In this document: piece after piece, positions 10,085 through 21,521 of the stretch
Position numbering within the stretch: position 1 is the first letter of the stretch
Layout of the letters: every line of letters starts with the position of its first letter
From: Kiloniellaceae bacterium
GTDB lineage: Bacteria > Pseudomonadota > Alphaproteobacteria > Kiloniellales > J153
NCBI GenBank assembly: GCA_021776055.1
Contig: JAJFGP010000067.1
Span: forward strand, 1 to 64,000
DNA: 64,000 bases
Direction of reading: 5' to 3'
Position numbers and translations under genes: made by a program
The notes under the pieces: model-generated
Told to the model about the DNA's origin: nothing
Database searches by the model: none
The model's input: only the letters and a program-made list of their open reading frames with translations

Positions 10085-10488
10085 GAGGGGGCCTGGCCCT
10101 TAGGCAGTTTCTCCAGGCTATCTTCGATCTCGTAGTAGTCCCCTTTGTCGGCCACGAAGATATGTCGGATCGTTTTCAGGCCGGTCGGCTCATCGATGGT
10201 GCCGGCGGCGATTGAGACCATGTCATCACTGAGCCGGTCCCAGAACATGCTGGCCCCGCACTCCTGACAAAAGCCACGCCGCGCCTCGTCCGACGACTGG
10301 TGCCACTTGAGCCCACGCGACTCGGTCATCGTGAAATCTGCTTGGTAGACGCGGGAGTACGCGGCCGCATGGCTATGGGTTCGCAGACATTGCCGGCAAT
10401 GGCAGATCACGACATCGCGCATCGGACCATTCACCTGATAGGCGACGGCGCCGCACAGGCAACGCCCGGTAACACTTGATGCTGTTAT
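10081..10488 (-). CDS. GFA (glutathione-dependent formaldehyde-activating-like) family protein; start codon uncertain
   Basis: Frame continues upstream of the listed GTG to give ITASSVTGRCLCGAVAYQVNGPMRDVVICHCRQCLRTHSHAA..., restoring the CxC zinc motif typical of GFA proteins. Confidence 0.8.
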   Translation of the reverse strand: MTASSVTGRCLCGAVAYQVNGPMRDVVICHCRQCLRTHSHAAAYSRVYQADFTMTESRGLKWHQSSDEARRGFCQECGASMFWDRLSDDMVSIAAGTIDEPTGLKTIRHIFVADKGDYYEIEDSLEKLPKGQAPS

Positions 10489-10489
10489 T

Positions 10490-11365
10490 CTATCCTCCCG
10501 CTACAAGCGCCGGGGCCGTCTCGAGATCCTTGGCCAGACGGCCGATGAAATCGAAGACGTCACGCGGTTGAACCATGGAAGCTCGAATCAGATCGTCGAA
10601 ATGCCGGGTCATGACGCGGATATGCTCCGTCGAATTGAACACCACGTACATGTTCCCAACATACAACGCCGCCCGCTTTGGGCCGAAGACGGTCAACGGC
10701 ATCGAATAGCGTTGCAGGCCATCGAACAAAAACCAGCGCAAGGTCGGATACAATTCGTCCAACAGCGTCTGCATCACATTCAATTGAGCCACACGGCTGG
10801 CTGCGGACAGGTTCTTCCAAATGCCGTGGCCAAGAGCGAACTCTTCCAACGACTGCAGGGAACTACACACCTCGATATCGGTCTCCGGCAGACGGCTATA
10901 GGCCAGCCGCTCCTCCGCCTGCTCAATGCGCGACAGCGGAACCTGTACGCCATACTCCTGATATTCGTAGCGAATGACCTCCTGGGTCTTCAGCAAATCC
11001 GGCAGCGTGGTTGGCACGTATCGAATCTTGTAGCCGGCCGCCTCGGCATGCCACAGCGCCAGCCGCGCGTCCGTCGGCGACGCGGCCCCTGGCTCGATCT
11101 GCAGAACGCCGGCCATGACGTCAGCGCGAAGCTGCCCCTCCTGGCTGAGTCCCAACAACCAATCGACGCTCACCTGTTCACGCTCGGCGATGGCAGCGAT
11201 GGTCTCGGCCCGGGGCAAGCGGTCATTTGATGGCGACAGGAGCTGCGACAAGGTCGAACGGTCCAAATCCGCCTTCTCGGCAAACGCCGTGCGGTTGAGG
11301 CCCGACCGCTCGATCACCTCGCTCAGACGCTCGCGGAATACCTCTACAGTCTTTCGACGATCCAT
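10490..11365 (-). CDS. XRE-type helix-turn-helix transcriptional regulator with C-terminal domain
   Basis: N-terminal HTH LSEVIERSGLNRTAFAEKADLDRSTLSQLLSPSNDRLPRAETIAAIAE. Confidence 0.85.
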   Translation of the reverse strand: MDRRKTVEVFRERLSEVIERSGLNRTAFAEKADLDRSTLSQLLSPSNDRLPRAETIAAIAEREQVSVDWLLGLSQEGQLRADVMAGVLQIEPGAASPTDARLALWHAEAAGYKIRYVPTTLPDLLKTQEVIRYEYQEYGVQVPLSRIEQAEERLAYSRLPETDIEVCSSLQSLEEFALGHGIWKNLSAASRVAQLNVMQTLLDELYPTLRWFLFDGLQRYSMPLTVFGPKRAALYVGNMYVVFNSTEHIRVMTRHFDDLIRASMVQPRDVFDFIGRLAKDLETAPALVAGG

Positions 11366-11398
11366 ATCTTCCTCGCAAATATCGGCTTACGACCTACA

Positions 11399-11468
11399 TT
11401 GTGCACATTCGTTGTATATTGTCATCATATTATTATTTTGGTGACCATGTGCTATGTTTTGTGCACAT
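11399..11468. promoter_or_regulatory. Two TTGTGCACAT boxes 60 bp apart (candidate operator)
   Basis: TTGTGCACAT at 11399-11408 and 11459-11468, each with the 8-bp palindrome TGTGCACA, between the divergent XRE regulator and desaturase. Confidence 0.55.
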
Positions 11469-11625
11469 CATCTCCTTGTCGTCACAGGTCTAGACTGATA
11501 TCAATATAGGTAGAATTTTCGCGGCCACGGCGGTCCAAAAAACGGGAGATTTCTCCCGATTTTCGCCACTAGGCTGCGCCGCCGGGAGCTCACGGGTCCG
11601 GTGCCAAAGGAATAATTGAGGAAAT

Positions 11626-12612
11626 ATGGCAACAATTTTAGATAACTCATTGTCATCAAAGGATATTAAAGGACGGATCGAATGGCCGACCCTGGCGGTC
11701 GCCGCGATCATCTATAGCGGCTACGGCCTGCTGACCTGGTTCTATCATGCGCTGCCCTGGTGGGTGGTGTTGCCCTTAGGGGCCTACTTGATTGCCTGGC
11801 ATGGCACCTTGCAGCACGAGGTGGTACACGGCCACCCGACACCCTGGCGATGGGTCAATGAGCTGCTGGTGTTCCCGTCCCTCTGGCTCTGGCAGCCCTA
11901 CGCGCTGTACCGGGAAAGCCACCTGAAACACCACCGGGATGAACACATCACCGATCCCAGCGAGGATCCGGAGTCCTTCTATGTGAGCGCGGAGACGTGG
12001 GCCGGTATGGGCCCGCTGAGCCGTGGCTTCTCCTGGTGTTTAAATACACTGAGCGGTCGACTGCTGCTCGGCCCCGCGCACTGCGTCGGTAAGTTTGTTA
12101 TCGGGGAGATCAGGCGTCTTGCGCGGGGAGATTTCAGCAATCTGGGCATTTTGGCTCTGCACAGCGTGGCCTGTGCCGTGGTCTTGTACTGGGCGCTCTG
12201 GGTCTGCCAGATCCCCTTTGTCGACTACGTGGTGTTCTTCGCCTACCCCGGATTGTCGCTTACCCTCCTGCGCTCCTTCCTGGAGCATCAGGCACGGGAG
12301 AACACCGGCCACCGCACCGCCGTGGTCGAGGCCGGGCCAATCATGTCATTGCTGTTCTTCCACAATAACCTGCACACCGTCCATCATGCCGAGCCGCGCC
12401 TGCCGTGGTACCGGATACCTGGTCGCTACCGAGCCGACCGGGAGGTCCAACTGGCAACCAACGGCGGCTATGTGTACCGCGGCGGTTACGCGGAGGTCTT
12501 TGCCCGCTACCTGCTGTGGCCAAAGGAGGGCCCGGTGCACCCCTTTGCCGGCCAGACGCCCCGTCACGCGGCGAAGCCGGTTAGCCGGCTCAGTGTGGAG
12601 CCGGTAATCTAA
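11626..12612 (+). CDS. Fatty acid desaturase family protein
   Basis: Membrane desaturase His boxes HEVVHGH, HLKHHRDEH, NNLHTVHHAEP. Confidence 0.9.
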   Translation: MATILDNSLSSKDIKGRIEWPTLAVAAIIYSGYGLLTWFYHALPWWVVLPLGAYLIAWHGTLQHEVVHGHPTPWRWVNELLVFPSLWLWQPYALYRESHLKHHRDEHITDPSEDPESFYVSAETWAGMGPLSRGFSWCLNTLSGRLLLGPAHCVGKFVIGEIRRLARGDFSNLGILALHSVACAVVLYWALWVCQIPFVDYVVFFAYPGLSLTLLRSFLEHQARENTGHRTAVVEAGPIMSLLFFHNNLHTVHHAEPRLPWYRIPGRYRADREVQLATNGGYVYRGGYAEVFARYLLWPKEGPVHPFAGQTPRHAAKPVSRLSVEPVI

Positions 12613-12638
12613 TTACCGGGTCTCGCCAGGATGGCGAG
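12601..12638 (+). terminator. Tandem hairpins at the desaturase 3' end, first overlapping the stop codon
   Basis: CCGGTAAT-CTA-ATTACCGG (12601-12619), then CTCGCC-AGGAT-GGCGAG. Confidence 0.55.
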
Positions 12639-12653
12639 CGGGCGCTTCCTACC

Positions 12654-13130
12654 TCAGCTACGGGCCAAGTGTTTGGCGAGTTCCGGCGTCGGTGTCGAAT
12701 CGACCAGCAGGCCATGGTCGCGTTGATACGCCGCTATCGCCGCCCGCGTCCGCGGGCCTGGCCGGCCATCGACCGGCCCTGGATTATAGCCTCGATCCAC
12801 CAGTGCCGACTGAATGCGGCGCACGGTCGCTGAGTCAGTCCACGCATAGGACCGTTGCGCCGACCCTTCAGTAGTCTGCTGAGACTCGCCGTGCTTCCAG
12901 ACCGGTTCACCCAAGTCGATGCTATCCTTATCGCTCAGAACGCCGGTCACACCGCCGATCGCCGCGCCGATCAGGGCACCATTCAACACGCTTAACCCCG
13001 TCACGGCGCCGATGATGGCGCCGCCCGCGGCACCGATCCCGGCGCCGCTGATGCCGCGATCCTCCGACGTGCTACCGCATCCGGCAGCTAGGACACCCAC
13101 GGCAACGAGCACAGAAACTGTGCGAATCAT
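12654..13130 (-). CDS. Lipoprotein with glycine-zipper and peptidoglycan-binding domain
   Basis: MIRTVSVLVAVGVLAAGCGS lipobox; GAGIGAAGGAIIGAVTG; C-terminal VRRIQSALVDRGYNPGPVDGRPGPRTRAAIAAYQRDHGL. Confidence 0.82.
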   Translation of the reverse strand: MIRTVSVLVAVGVLAAGCGSTSEDRGISGAGIGAAGGAIIGAVTGLSVLNGALIGAAIGGVTGVLSDKDSIDLGEPVWKHGESQQTTEGSAQRSYAWTDSATVRRIQSALVDRGYNPGPVDGRPGPRTRAAIAAYQRDHGLLVDSTPTPELAKHLARS

Positions 13131-13263
13131 AGTTCGTCTCCCCTTCGACAATTCACCCCATTACACATAGGGCGGTACCCTTGGGAATTATACCACCACC
13201 CCCCAGGGGGCGCCTGTGACATCCGTTGGGCAAACGCTATGATTCCGGAGCGCCGAATAGAAA

Positions 13264-14265
13264 TCACGCGTACCGCAGCCGCTGCCCGATGCCCAGGCGC
13301 TGGGCCTTTTCCAGCATGGCGGCGCCAAGGGCGATGTCGGAGAGCGACAGGCCGCGATGCCAGAAGAGGATTGTTTCATCGTCGCTTTCCCGCCCCGGCC
13401 GGTCGCCGGCGATGATCTGGCCAAGCTCGCCGTGCAAGGTTTGCTCGCTCAGCTTACCGGCCTCCACATGGGCGCGCAGCGAGCCGAACTTGCCGCCCTT
13501 GCATTGACCCCAGTCGTCAACCACCACCTTGTCCATAACATCGGTGAGCGATAACTCCACCGCGCTCATGGTGCCATAGGGGATCACCAGATTGCCGGGG
13601 GCCACCCAGGCTGTCTTGAACAGCGGCGCCGGCGCCTCCAGGCGCGAGGCTTCCACCTGAATGTGAGCGCCGTTGAGGCACGCCTCCCAGGTATCAACGG
13701 CCCGCACCGGCTTACCCAGGTCATCGCTCAAGCGGGCGGCAAACGGATCGCGGCTTTCCGGTCGTCGCGAATGGATGCGAATCTCAGCGAAATCGAAGAG
13801 GTGATCGAGCAAGCGCACGTTCCAATAAGCCGTGCCGCGCGCGCCCACATGGCCGAGCACGCTGGCCCCCTTGCGCGCCAAATACTTGGCCCCAAGCGCG
13901 GTGATGGCACCCGTACGCATCTCGGTGATTGCCGTAGCATCGAGCAGCGCCAGCGGCATACCGGTGCGCGGATCGAAAAGTGTGAGCAGCGCCATCTCCG
14001 ACGGCAGGTCCTGTTGATAGTTGTCGAGGTAGTCGCCGACCACCTTGACCCCCGCCACACCCAACGGCGCCACATAGCCGCGCAACACATTGAAATGACC
14101 TCGAAACGCCGGATCGGGCTCCAGGTGGACGCGCGGTTCGATGACCGTCTCCCCCTGGCCCTGTGCACGCAGACCGGCCTCGACCGCATCGAGAATCTCG
14201 CTGTCGGTCATGGCCAAGGTCGCAATGTCTGGCCCGGAAAGATAGGTAAAATGGATTTCGCGCAT
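13264..14265 (-). CDS. Ornithine cyclodeaminase family protein
   Basis: MREIHFTYLSGPDIATLAMTDSEILDAVEAGLR...LLDATAITEMRTGAITALGAKYLARKGASVLGHVGARGTA. Confidence 0.88.
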   Translation of the reverse strand: MREIHFTYLSGPDIATLAMTDSEILDAVEAGLRAQGQGETVIEPRVHLEPDPAFRGHFNVLRGYVAPLGVAGVKVVGDYLDNYQQDLPSEMALLTLFDPRTGMPLALLDATAITEMRTGAITALGAKYLARKGASVLGHVGARGTAYWNVRLLDHLFDFAEIRIHSRRPESRDPFAARLSDDLGKPVRAVDTWEACLNGAHIQVEASRLEAPAPLFKTAWVAPGNLVIPYGTMSAVELSLTDVMDKVVVDDWGQCKGGKFGSLRAHVEAGKLSEQTLHGELGQIIAGDRPGRESDDETILFWHRGLSLSDIALGAAMLEKAQRLGIGQRLRYA

Positions 14266-14269
14266 GGAC

Positions 14270-15652
14270 CTAATCCAGCAGTTCGTCCATGGCCGCCTTG
14301 AAGGCGGCGAAGATCTTGTTCTCATGCGGATGGCGGCCGTTCTGCACGACCCAACGACCGCCGGCCATCACCGCGCGCACCGGGTTCGCGTTACCGGCAA
14401 AGATCAGGGAATCCAAGAGCACGTCATCATCCCGGCCATAGAGCGCCGGGCTGTCGTCATCGAGCACCAGGAGATCGGCCCGGCAGCCGGGCGCCAGCCG
14501 CCCGATGGGGCGAGCCAGGGCCTGGGCGCCACCGGCAAGAGCACGGCGGAATAGCAAAGCGCCCACCGACGGGGCCTCCTCTCCACCGGCCAGCAGGTTG
14601 CGCTGCTTGTGGGTCAACCGCTGGCCGTATTCCAGCCAGCGCAGTTCCTCGATCGGGCTGATTGAGATGTGACTGTCGGAGCCAATGCCAAACGCGCCAC
14701 CCTCCGCCAAATAGTCGGGCGCGGGAAACACGCCGTCACCCAGATTGGCCTCGGTGGTCGGACAGAGGCCGGCGACCGCACCGCTGGCGGCCAGACGCGC
14801 CGCCTCCTCATCGGTGATATGGGTGGCGTGCACCAGGCACCAGCGCGGATCGACCGGCGCGTTTTGCAACAGCCATTCGACCGGGCGGGCGCCGCGCCAT
14901 TCGATGCAGTCTTGGACTTCCTTGCCCTGCTCGGCGACGTGAATATGGATCGGCGCCTGATTATCCATAGCGTGCATCTCGGCAACCGCGGCTGCCAACG
15001 TATCGGCGGTCACCGCCCGCAGGCTATGCGGTGCTAGACCGACAGCAACCTGCGGATCGGCCGCCGTATCGGTGCGCACGGCCCGAATAATCGACAACAG
15101 ATGGTCCGGCTCGTTCAAAAAGCGGCGCTGCCCCTCGCCCGCCGGTTGGCCGCCAAAACCGCCGTAGCCATAGAGCACCGGCAGCAAGGTCATGCCGATG
15201 CCGGTATCTGTTGCCGCCGCCACCACGCGCCGGGCCATCTCGGCGGGATCGCTGTAGGGACGGCCATCCGGGTCGTGATGCAGGTAGTGAAACTCGCCCA
15301 CCGCCGTGTAGCCAGCCTTGAGCATCTCCACATAAAGCTGGGCGGCAATGGCCTGCACATGCTCGGGCCGCAGGCGGCGAACGAAGCCATACATCACCTC
15401 GCGCCAGGTCCAAAAGCTATCGCCCGTGGGACCGGCGCGTTCGGCCAAGCCCGCCATGGCCCGCTGGAAGGCGTGGCTGTGCAGGTTCGGCATGCCCGGT
15501 AGGACGGTGCCACCAGCGCGCTTGGCTTTACCAGGCGCCACGTTCGGCGTAACCGCCGTAAGCTCGCCAGTATCTGAAATGGCAAAGACAACGTCGCGCG
15601 CCCAGCCGTCAGGCAAAAGAGCACGTTTGGCAAACAGTCGGGTTTCTGGCAC
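14270..15652 (-). CDS. hutF: Formimidoylglutamate deiminase
   Basis: VLPGMPNLHSHAFQRAMAGLAERAG...FHYLHHDPDGRPY...HIHVAEQGKEVQDC; GTG start at 15652; divergent from hutI. Confidence 0.92.
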   Translation of the reverse strand: MPETRLFAKRALLPDGWARDVVFAISDTGELTAVTPNVAPGKAKRAGGTVLPGMPNLHSHAFQRAMAGLAERAGPTGDSFWTWREVMYGFVRRLRPEHVQAIAAQLYVEMLKAGYTAVGEFHYLHHDPDGRPYSDPAEMARRVVAAATDTGIGMTLLPVLYGYGGFGGQPAGEGQRRFLNEPDHLLSIIRAVRTDTAADPQVAVGLAPHSLRAVTADTLAAAVAEMHAMDNQAPIHIHVAEQGKEVQDCIEWRGARPVEWLLQNAPVDPRWCLVHATHITDEEAARLAASGAVAGLCPTTEANLGDGVFPAPDYLAEGGAFGIGSDSHISISPIEELRWLEYGQRLTHKQRNLLAGGEEAPSVGALLFRRALAGGAQALARPIGRLAPGCRADLLVLDDDSPALYGRDDDVLLDSLIFAGNANPVRAVMAGGRWVVQNGRHPHENKIFAAFKAAMDELLD

Positions 15653-15719
15653 GGGTTTCTGACTCGAGGAGCAGGCTCGGTTGCAGGTTTCAGATGGCGA
15701 GCTTATGACGTATGACTGG

Positions 15720-15735
15720 ACTTGTATAGGCAACT
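15720..15735. promoter_or_regulatory. Candidate HutC operator (hutF/hutI intergenic)
   Basis: ACTTGTATAGGCAACT, matching the site upstream of hutC. Confidence 0.75.
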
Positions 15736-15773
15736 GCACACTGAAGACACAATCGTGTGGGAAGCGTTCTGGC

Positions 15774-16994
15774 ATGTGGGATGCGATCTGGCTCAACGGC
15801 CGCCTGGCGACGATGGTTGAGGGTAGTGTCCCTTACGGCGCTATCGACGATGCGGTTATCGCCACGGAGGATGGGCGTATCGCCTGGCTGGGCCGGCGCG
15901 GCGATTTAGCGGGTGAACCGCACACGCTAGCGCGGGACGTTCACGACCTGGCCGGTCGTTGGCTGACCCCCGGCCTCATCGACTGCCACACCCATCTTGT
16001 CTACGGCGGCGACCGGGCGCGCGAGTTCGCGCAGCGTCTGGAAGGCGCCAGCTATGCGGAGATTGCCCGTGCCGGCGGCGGCATCGTTTCCACCGTGGCG
16101 GCCACGCGGGCCGCGGATGAGGAGACGCTGTTCGCCGCGGCCCGCCGCCGCCTGTCGGCGCTGCTCGCCGAGGGTGTGACGACCGTCGAGGTCAAGTCGG
16201 GCTACGGCCTGAACCTGGAAGGCGAACTGAAGCAGCTTCGCGTCGCCCGGCGTCTTGGCACCGAGATGCCGGTGACCGTACGCACAACCTTTCTCGGCGC
16301 GCACGCCTTGCCCCCCGAATTCGCCGACCGCGCGGATGCCTACATCGACGCGGTGGTGGCCATGATACCAGAGGTGAAGGCTTCCGGCCTGGCCGATGCG
16401 GTCGATGCCTTTTGCGAAGGCATTGGCTTTACGCCCGAACAAACGGCGCGCGTCTTCGCGGCGGCCACCGAACAGGGTTTGCCGGTCAAGCTACACGCGG
16501 ATCAGTTGTCCGACTTGGGCGGGGCCGCCTTGGCGGCGGGGCACAGCGCCTTGTCCGCCGATCATCTGGAATACACCAGCAACGACGGTGTGGCCGCCAT
16601 GGCGGCCGCCGGCACAGTGGCGGTGCTTCTGCCCGGTGCCTTTTACTTCTTACGCGAGACCAAGCTGCCACCCATCGGCGCCTTGCGTGCCGCCGGTGTG
16701 CCCATGGCGATCGCCACCGATTGCAATCCGGGCAGCGCCCCGCTGACGTCGCTGTTGCTGGTCCTGAACATGGCCTGCACCCTGTTCCGCCTGACACCCG
16801 AAGAAGCGCTGACCGGCATCACCCGCCATGCGGCGCGGGCGCTGGGTTTGAGCGACCGGTGCGGCATGCTCGAGGTCGGCAAGGCGGCCGACTTCGCCAT
16901 CTGGGACATCGACGACCCGGCCGAGCTGGCCTATCGCATCGGCTTCAACCCCCTTGCATATGCGGTCAAGGGCGGCGCCATCCTATCCAGCTGA
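15774..16994 (+). CDS. hutI: Imidazolonepropionase
   Basis: [50 protein letters not shown]...[11 protein letters not shown]...[10 protein letters not shown]. Confidence 0.96.
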   Translation: MWDAIWLNGRLATMVEGSVPYGAIDDAVIATEDGRIAWLGRRGDLAGEPHTLARDVHDLAGRWLTPGLIDCHTHLVYGGDRAREFAQRLEGASYAEIARAGGGIVSTVAATRAADEETLFAAARRRLSALLAEGVTTVEVKSGYGLNLEGELKQLRVARRLGTEMPVTVRTTFLGAHALPPEFADRADAYIDAVVAMIPEVKASGLADAVDAFCEGIGFTPEQTARVFAAATEQGLPVKLHADQLSDLGGAALAAGHSALSADHLEYTSNDGVAAMAAAGTVAVLLPGAFYFLRETKLPPIGALRAAGVPMAIATDCNPGSAPLTSLLLVLNMACTLFRLTPEEALTGITRHAARALGLSDRCGMLEVGKAADFAIWDIDDPAELAYRIGFNPLAYAVKGGAILSS

Positions 16995-17022
16995 GTACAT
17001 GTAGAGATCAGGGGAAAACCTC

Positions 17023-17715
17023 ATGACCCCCATGCCACTTTTCGGCGGCGAACTGTTGACGCAGCTTCTGGTCCATGCCGGCTTCCTGCTTACGGCCGGG
17101 GCCTATCTGGTGCGCGAGATTTTGTGGCTGCGCGCCCTGGCCATTGCCGCCAACTTGAGCGTTGCCGCCGCCGCCTACCGCAGCGACCCGCTGGCGCATT
17201 GGGACATCATTGCCTGGACCGGTGCTTTCGTCGTCATCAATCTGGGACATAGTGCCTGGCTGCTTTACGAGCGACACCTGGCGCGGTTGACAGAAGACGA
17301 ACGCCGGCTCGCCGATACGACCTTTCGCGCCCTCGATTCGGTCATCGTGCGCCGGTTGCTGCGGCGCGGGACTTCACGCACATTCTCGGAAACCGACTGC
17401 ATCGTCCGCCAGGGTGTGCCGCTGGATCACCTACTCACCATCGTCGAGGGCGAAGCAGCCGTACTACTCGGCGGGCGCATCGTCGCCCGTCTCAAGACTG
17501 GCGATTTCATCGGCGAGATCGGCTTTCTCTCGGCGGATATGGCAACCGCCACCGTGATGGCGACCACCGCGGTCCGATGCCTGGCCTGGCCGGCCGACGA
17601 TTTGCGTCAGCGCCTGGAACGACACCCGGACCTGCAAACCATCGTCCACGCCGCCATCGGCCGCGACCTGGCAGCCAAGACCGCCGCGCACAACCTCACG
17701 CTCTCGCAGGTCTAA
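17023..17715 (+). CDS. Popeye-like membrane protein with cyclic-nucleotide-binding domain
   Basis: N-terminal hydrophobic segments then TFSETDCIVRQGVPLDHLLTIVEGEAAVLLGGRIVARLKTGDFIGEIGFLSADMATATVMATTAVRCLAWP (cNMP-binding-like). Confidence 0.72.
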   Translation: MTPMPLFGGELLTQLLVHAGFLLTAGAYLVREILWLRALAIAANLSVAAAAYRSDPLAHWDIIAWTGAFVVINLGHSAWLLYERHLARLTEDERRLADTTFRALDSVIVRRLLRRGTSRTFSETDCIVRQGVPLDHLLTIVEGEAAVLLGGRIVARLKTGDFIGEIGFLSADMATATVMATTAVRCLAWPADDLRQRLERHPDLQTIVHAAIGRDLAAKTAAHNLTLSQV

Positions 17716-18509
17716 GAACGCCCGCCGATCCATTCGAGGGACGCGGCCAACAGGTCACGCAGCAGTGGCCGGATACCGTCTGCCAAGTCCTCGCGAAAAC
17801 CGTAGGGCGCGCCCTCGTCCATGTAGGTGATCTGGCTGAGCTCAAGTTGCACCGCATGCACACCCGCCGCCGGGTCGCCGTTGGCGCGGGTGATGTAGCC
17901 GCCCTTGAATCGGCCATCGACCACGTGCGTGTATTCGGGCGACTCCGCCGCGACGGCGCTGAGACGGCTGAGTAACTCCGGATCGGTGCTCGTACCGCCG
18001 CCACTGCCGAAATTCAGATCCGGCAGGCGACCCTCGAAGAAGCGCGGCACCCGGCTGCGGATCGAATGCGCGTCCCATAGCAGGGCCCGGCCGTGCTGCG
18101 ATTTCAGGGCCGCTAGCTCGGCACGCAGCCGCTCGTGATAAGGCTGCCAGATAGCTTCCCGCCGCGTCGCGATCTCGGCATGATCCGGCTCAGTGCCATC
18201 CAGGTAGATAGACGCTTCGTCGAAGGTGGTGGCCGGGCAAAGACCGGTGTTGTTGGCCCCCGGATAAAGCGATGCGCCATCCGGGGGCCGGTTCAAATCT
18301 ATGACATAACGCGAATGAGTGGCGGCAATCGTGCTGGCGCCAAGCTCACCAAGAAAATCGTAGAGCCGGTCCACATGCCAATCGGTATCCGGCAAAGCTT
18401 GCGCCGCCGGGCTCAACCGCGCGGCAACGTCCGGGGGCACGTAAGTGCCCACGTGCGGCATGGAAACCAGTAGCGGTGTATCGCCCGCATGAAAACGAAA
18501 TGGATCCAT
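17712..18509 (-). CDS. hutG: N-formylglutamate deformylase
   Basis: MDPFRFHAGDTPLLVSMPHVGTYVPPDVAARL...DWHVDRLYDF...SRYVIDLNRPPDGASLYPGANNTGLCP. Confidence 0.94.
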   Translation of the reverse strand: MDPFRFHAGDTPLLVSMPHVGTYVPPDVAARLSPAAQALPDTDWHVDRLYDFLGELGASTIAATHSRYVIDLNRPPDGASLYPGANNTGLCPATTFDEASIYLDGTEPDHAEIATRREAIWQPYHERLRAELAALKSQHGRALLWDAHSIRSRVPRFFEGRLPDLNFGSGGGTSTDPELLSRLSAVAAESPEYTHVVDGRFKGGYITRANGDPAAGVHAVQLELSQITYMDEGAPYGFREDLADGIRPLLRDLLAASLEWIGGRS

Positions 18510-18856
18510 TAGCGCCAACCCGCCAACGTCGAGATTCCGAGACCGAGAAAGAAAATTCCCATCGCCGGCCATTGCAACCGCCGCCAGCCCGACATCTCTT
18601 TCTGGAGGCGGACGTTCAGTAGGCGGATTAGCGGGAGTCCCACATTGCCCGCCCCATCCTTGCTTGGACGCGATTCCGGCAGAAGCCCGACGATGAAGGA
18701 TAACAGACCAAGGGCGATTAAACCCCAGGCACCCCAACGGAACGCCTCAACGCATGGTTCGCCATCAACACACGCTGCCTCTTGCGCCCAGGCCGGTAGA
18801 GCAAACGCCGAGGACAACGCGGCCAACCATAATCTGTTCCGTAAGACGCAAAACAC
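18509..18856 (-). CDS. Small hypothetical membrane protein
   Basis: Signal-like N-terminus and two hydrophobic segments; abuts the hutG start. Confidence 0.5.
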   Translation of the reverse strand: MFCVLRNRLWLAALSSAFALPAWAQEAACVDGEPCVEAFRWGAWGLIALGLLSFIVGLLPESRPSKDGAGNVGLPLIRLLNVRLQKEMSGWRRLQWPAMGIFFLGLGISTLAGWR

Positions 18857-18955
18857 GGGCGGGTTTTTCCTCTGTCAATCAACCAGCAGCCTAGGATACA
18901 GCGCTGGCGGGAGCAATCGCGCCCTCCTCCGCTAGCCGCTGGCCAGTGCTCGGGA

Positions 18956-18971
18956 ACTTGTCTATACAAGT
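18956..18971. promoter_or_regulatory. Candidate HutC operator upstream of hutC-hutU
   Basis: ACTTGTCTATACAAGT (reverse complement ACTTGTATAGACAAGT). Confidence 0.8.
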
Positions 18972-19018
18972 GCAATTATCGCCCGCATGGGCGACCCTGC
19001 CAAGGGCACCGGACGATC

Positions 19019-19756
19019 ATGACACGGCGCATGGACCGCAGCGGCATACCGCTCTATAAGCAGGTGAAAGAGCACATCGCCACCCGCATCCTCGCTGGCG
19101 ACTGGCCTCAGGGACAGCGGTTGCCCTCGGAGAATCAGTTGACCGGCGATTTGGGCGTCAGCCGTATGACCGCGCATCGGGCCCTGCGCGAGCTGACCGG
19201 CGAGGGCTGGCTTACGCGGATACAAGGGGCCGGCACCTTCGTCGCTGAATCCAAGGCGCAATCGGCGCTCATGGAGATCCGCAACATTCGCGAGGAGATT
19301 GCCGAGCGCGGGCGTACCCATTCCTGCGAAGTCGTGTTGCTGACCCAGGAAAAGGCCAATGCCGAGGTAGCCCATGTCTTGGAACTCAACGCTGGCGCGG
19401 ATGTGTATCACTCCGTGCTTGTGCACAAGGAAAACAAACACCCGATCCAGGTCGAGGACCGGCACGTCAGCCCGACCTTTGCGCCCAACTACCTGAAGCA
19501 GGACTTCATGCGGACGACCGCCTTCGAGTACCTCGGCCAACTCGGCCCCCTGGACGCGGCCGAACATATTATCGAAGCTGTCCTGCCCAACGAGGTGAAC
19601 CGCCGCCTGCTCCGCTGCCAGGCCGACGAACCCTGTCTGCTGCTGACCCGGCGAACGTGGTCGAACGGCCAGGTGGTATCGCGTGTCCGGCAGATGTATC
19701 CGGGGTCGCGCTACCGACTGGCCGGCCGGCAAGAATACAACCGAGCCACGCACTGA
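19019..19756 (+). CDS. hutC: Histidine utilization repressor (GntR/UTRA)
   Basis: [77 protein letters not shown]. Confidence 0.95.
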   Translation: MTRRMDRSGIPLYKQVKEHIATRILAGDWPQGQRLPSENQLTGDLGVSRMTAHRALRELTGEGWLTRIQGAGTFVAESKAQSALMEIRNIREEIAERGRTHSCEVVLLTQEKANAEVAHVLELNAGADVYHSVLVHKENKHPIQVEDRHVSPTFAPNYLKQDFMRTTAFEYLGQLGPLDAAEHIIEAVLPNEVNRRLLRCQADEPCLLLTRRTWSNGQVVSRVRQMYPGSRYRLAGRQEYNRATH

Positions 19757-19767
19757 GGACCCCAACC

Positions 19768-21441
<1,674 letters not shown>

Positions 21442-21456
21442 TCCCAGAATCACCGA

Positions 21457-21484
21457 GGGCCGCGTCCTTTTCTGGACGCGGCCC
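21457..21484 (+). terminator. Hairpin terminator after hutU
   Basis: GGGCCGCGTCC-TTTTCT-GGACGCGGCCC, perfect 11-bp stem. Confidence 0.75.
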
Positions 21485-21521
21485 CGATGCCGTCTCCCGT
21501 CTGTGAGCCTTGATGGCTCCG

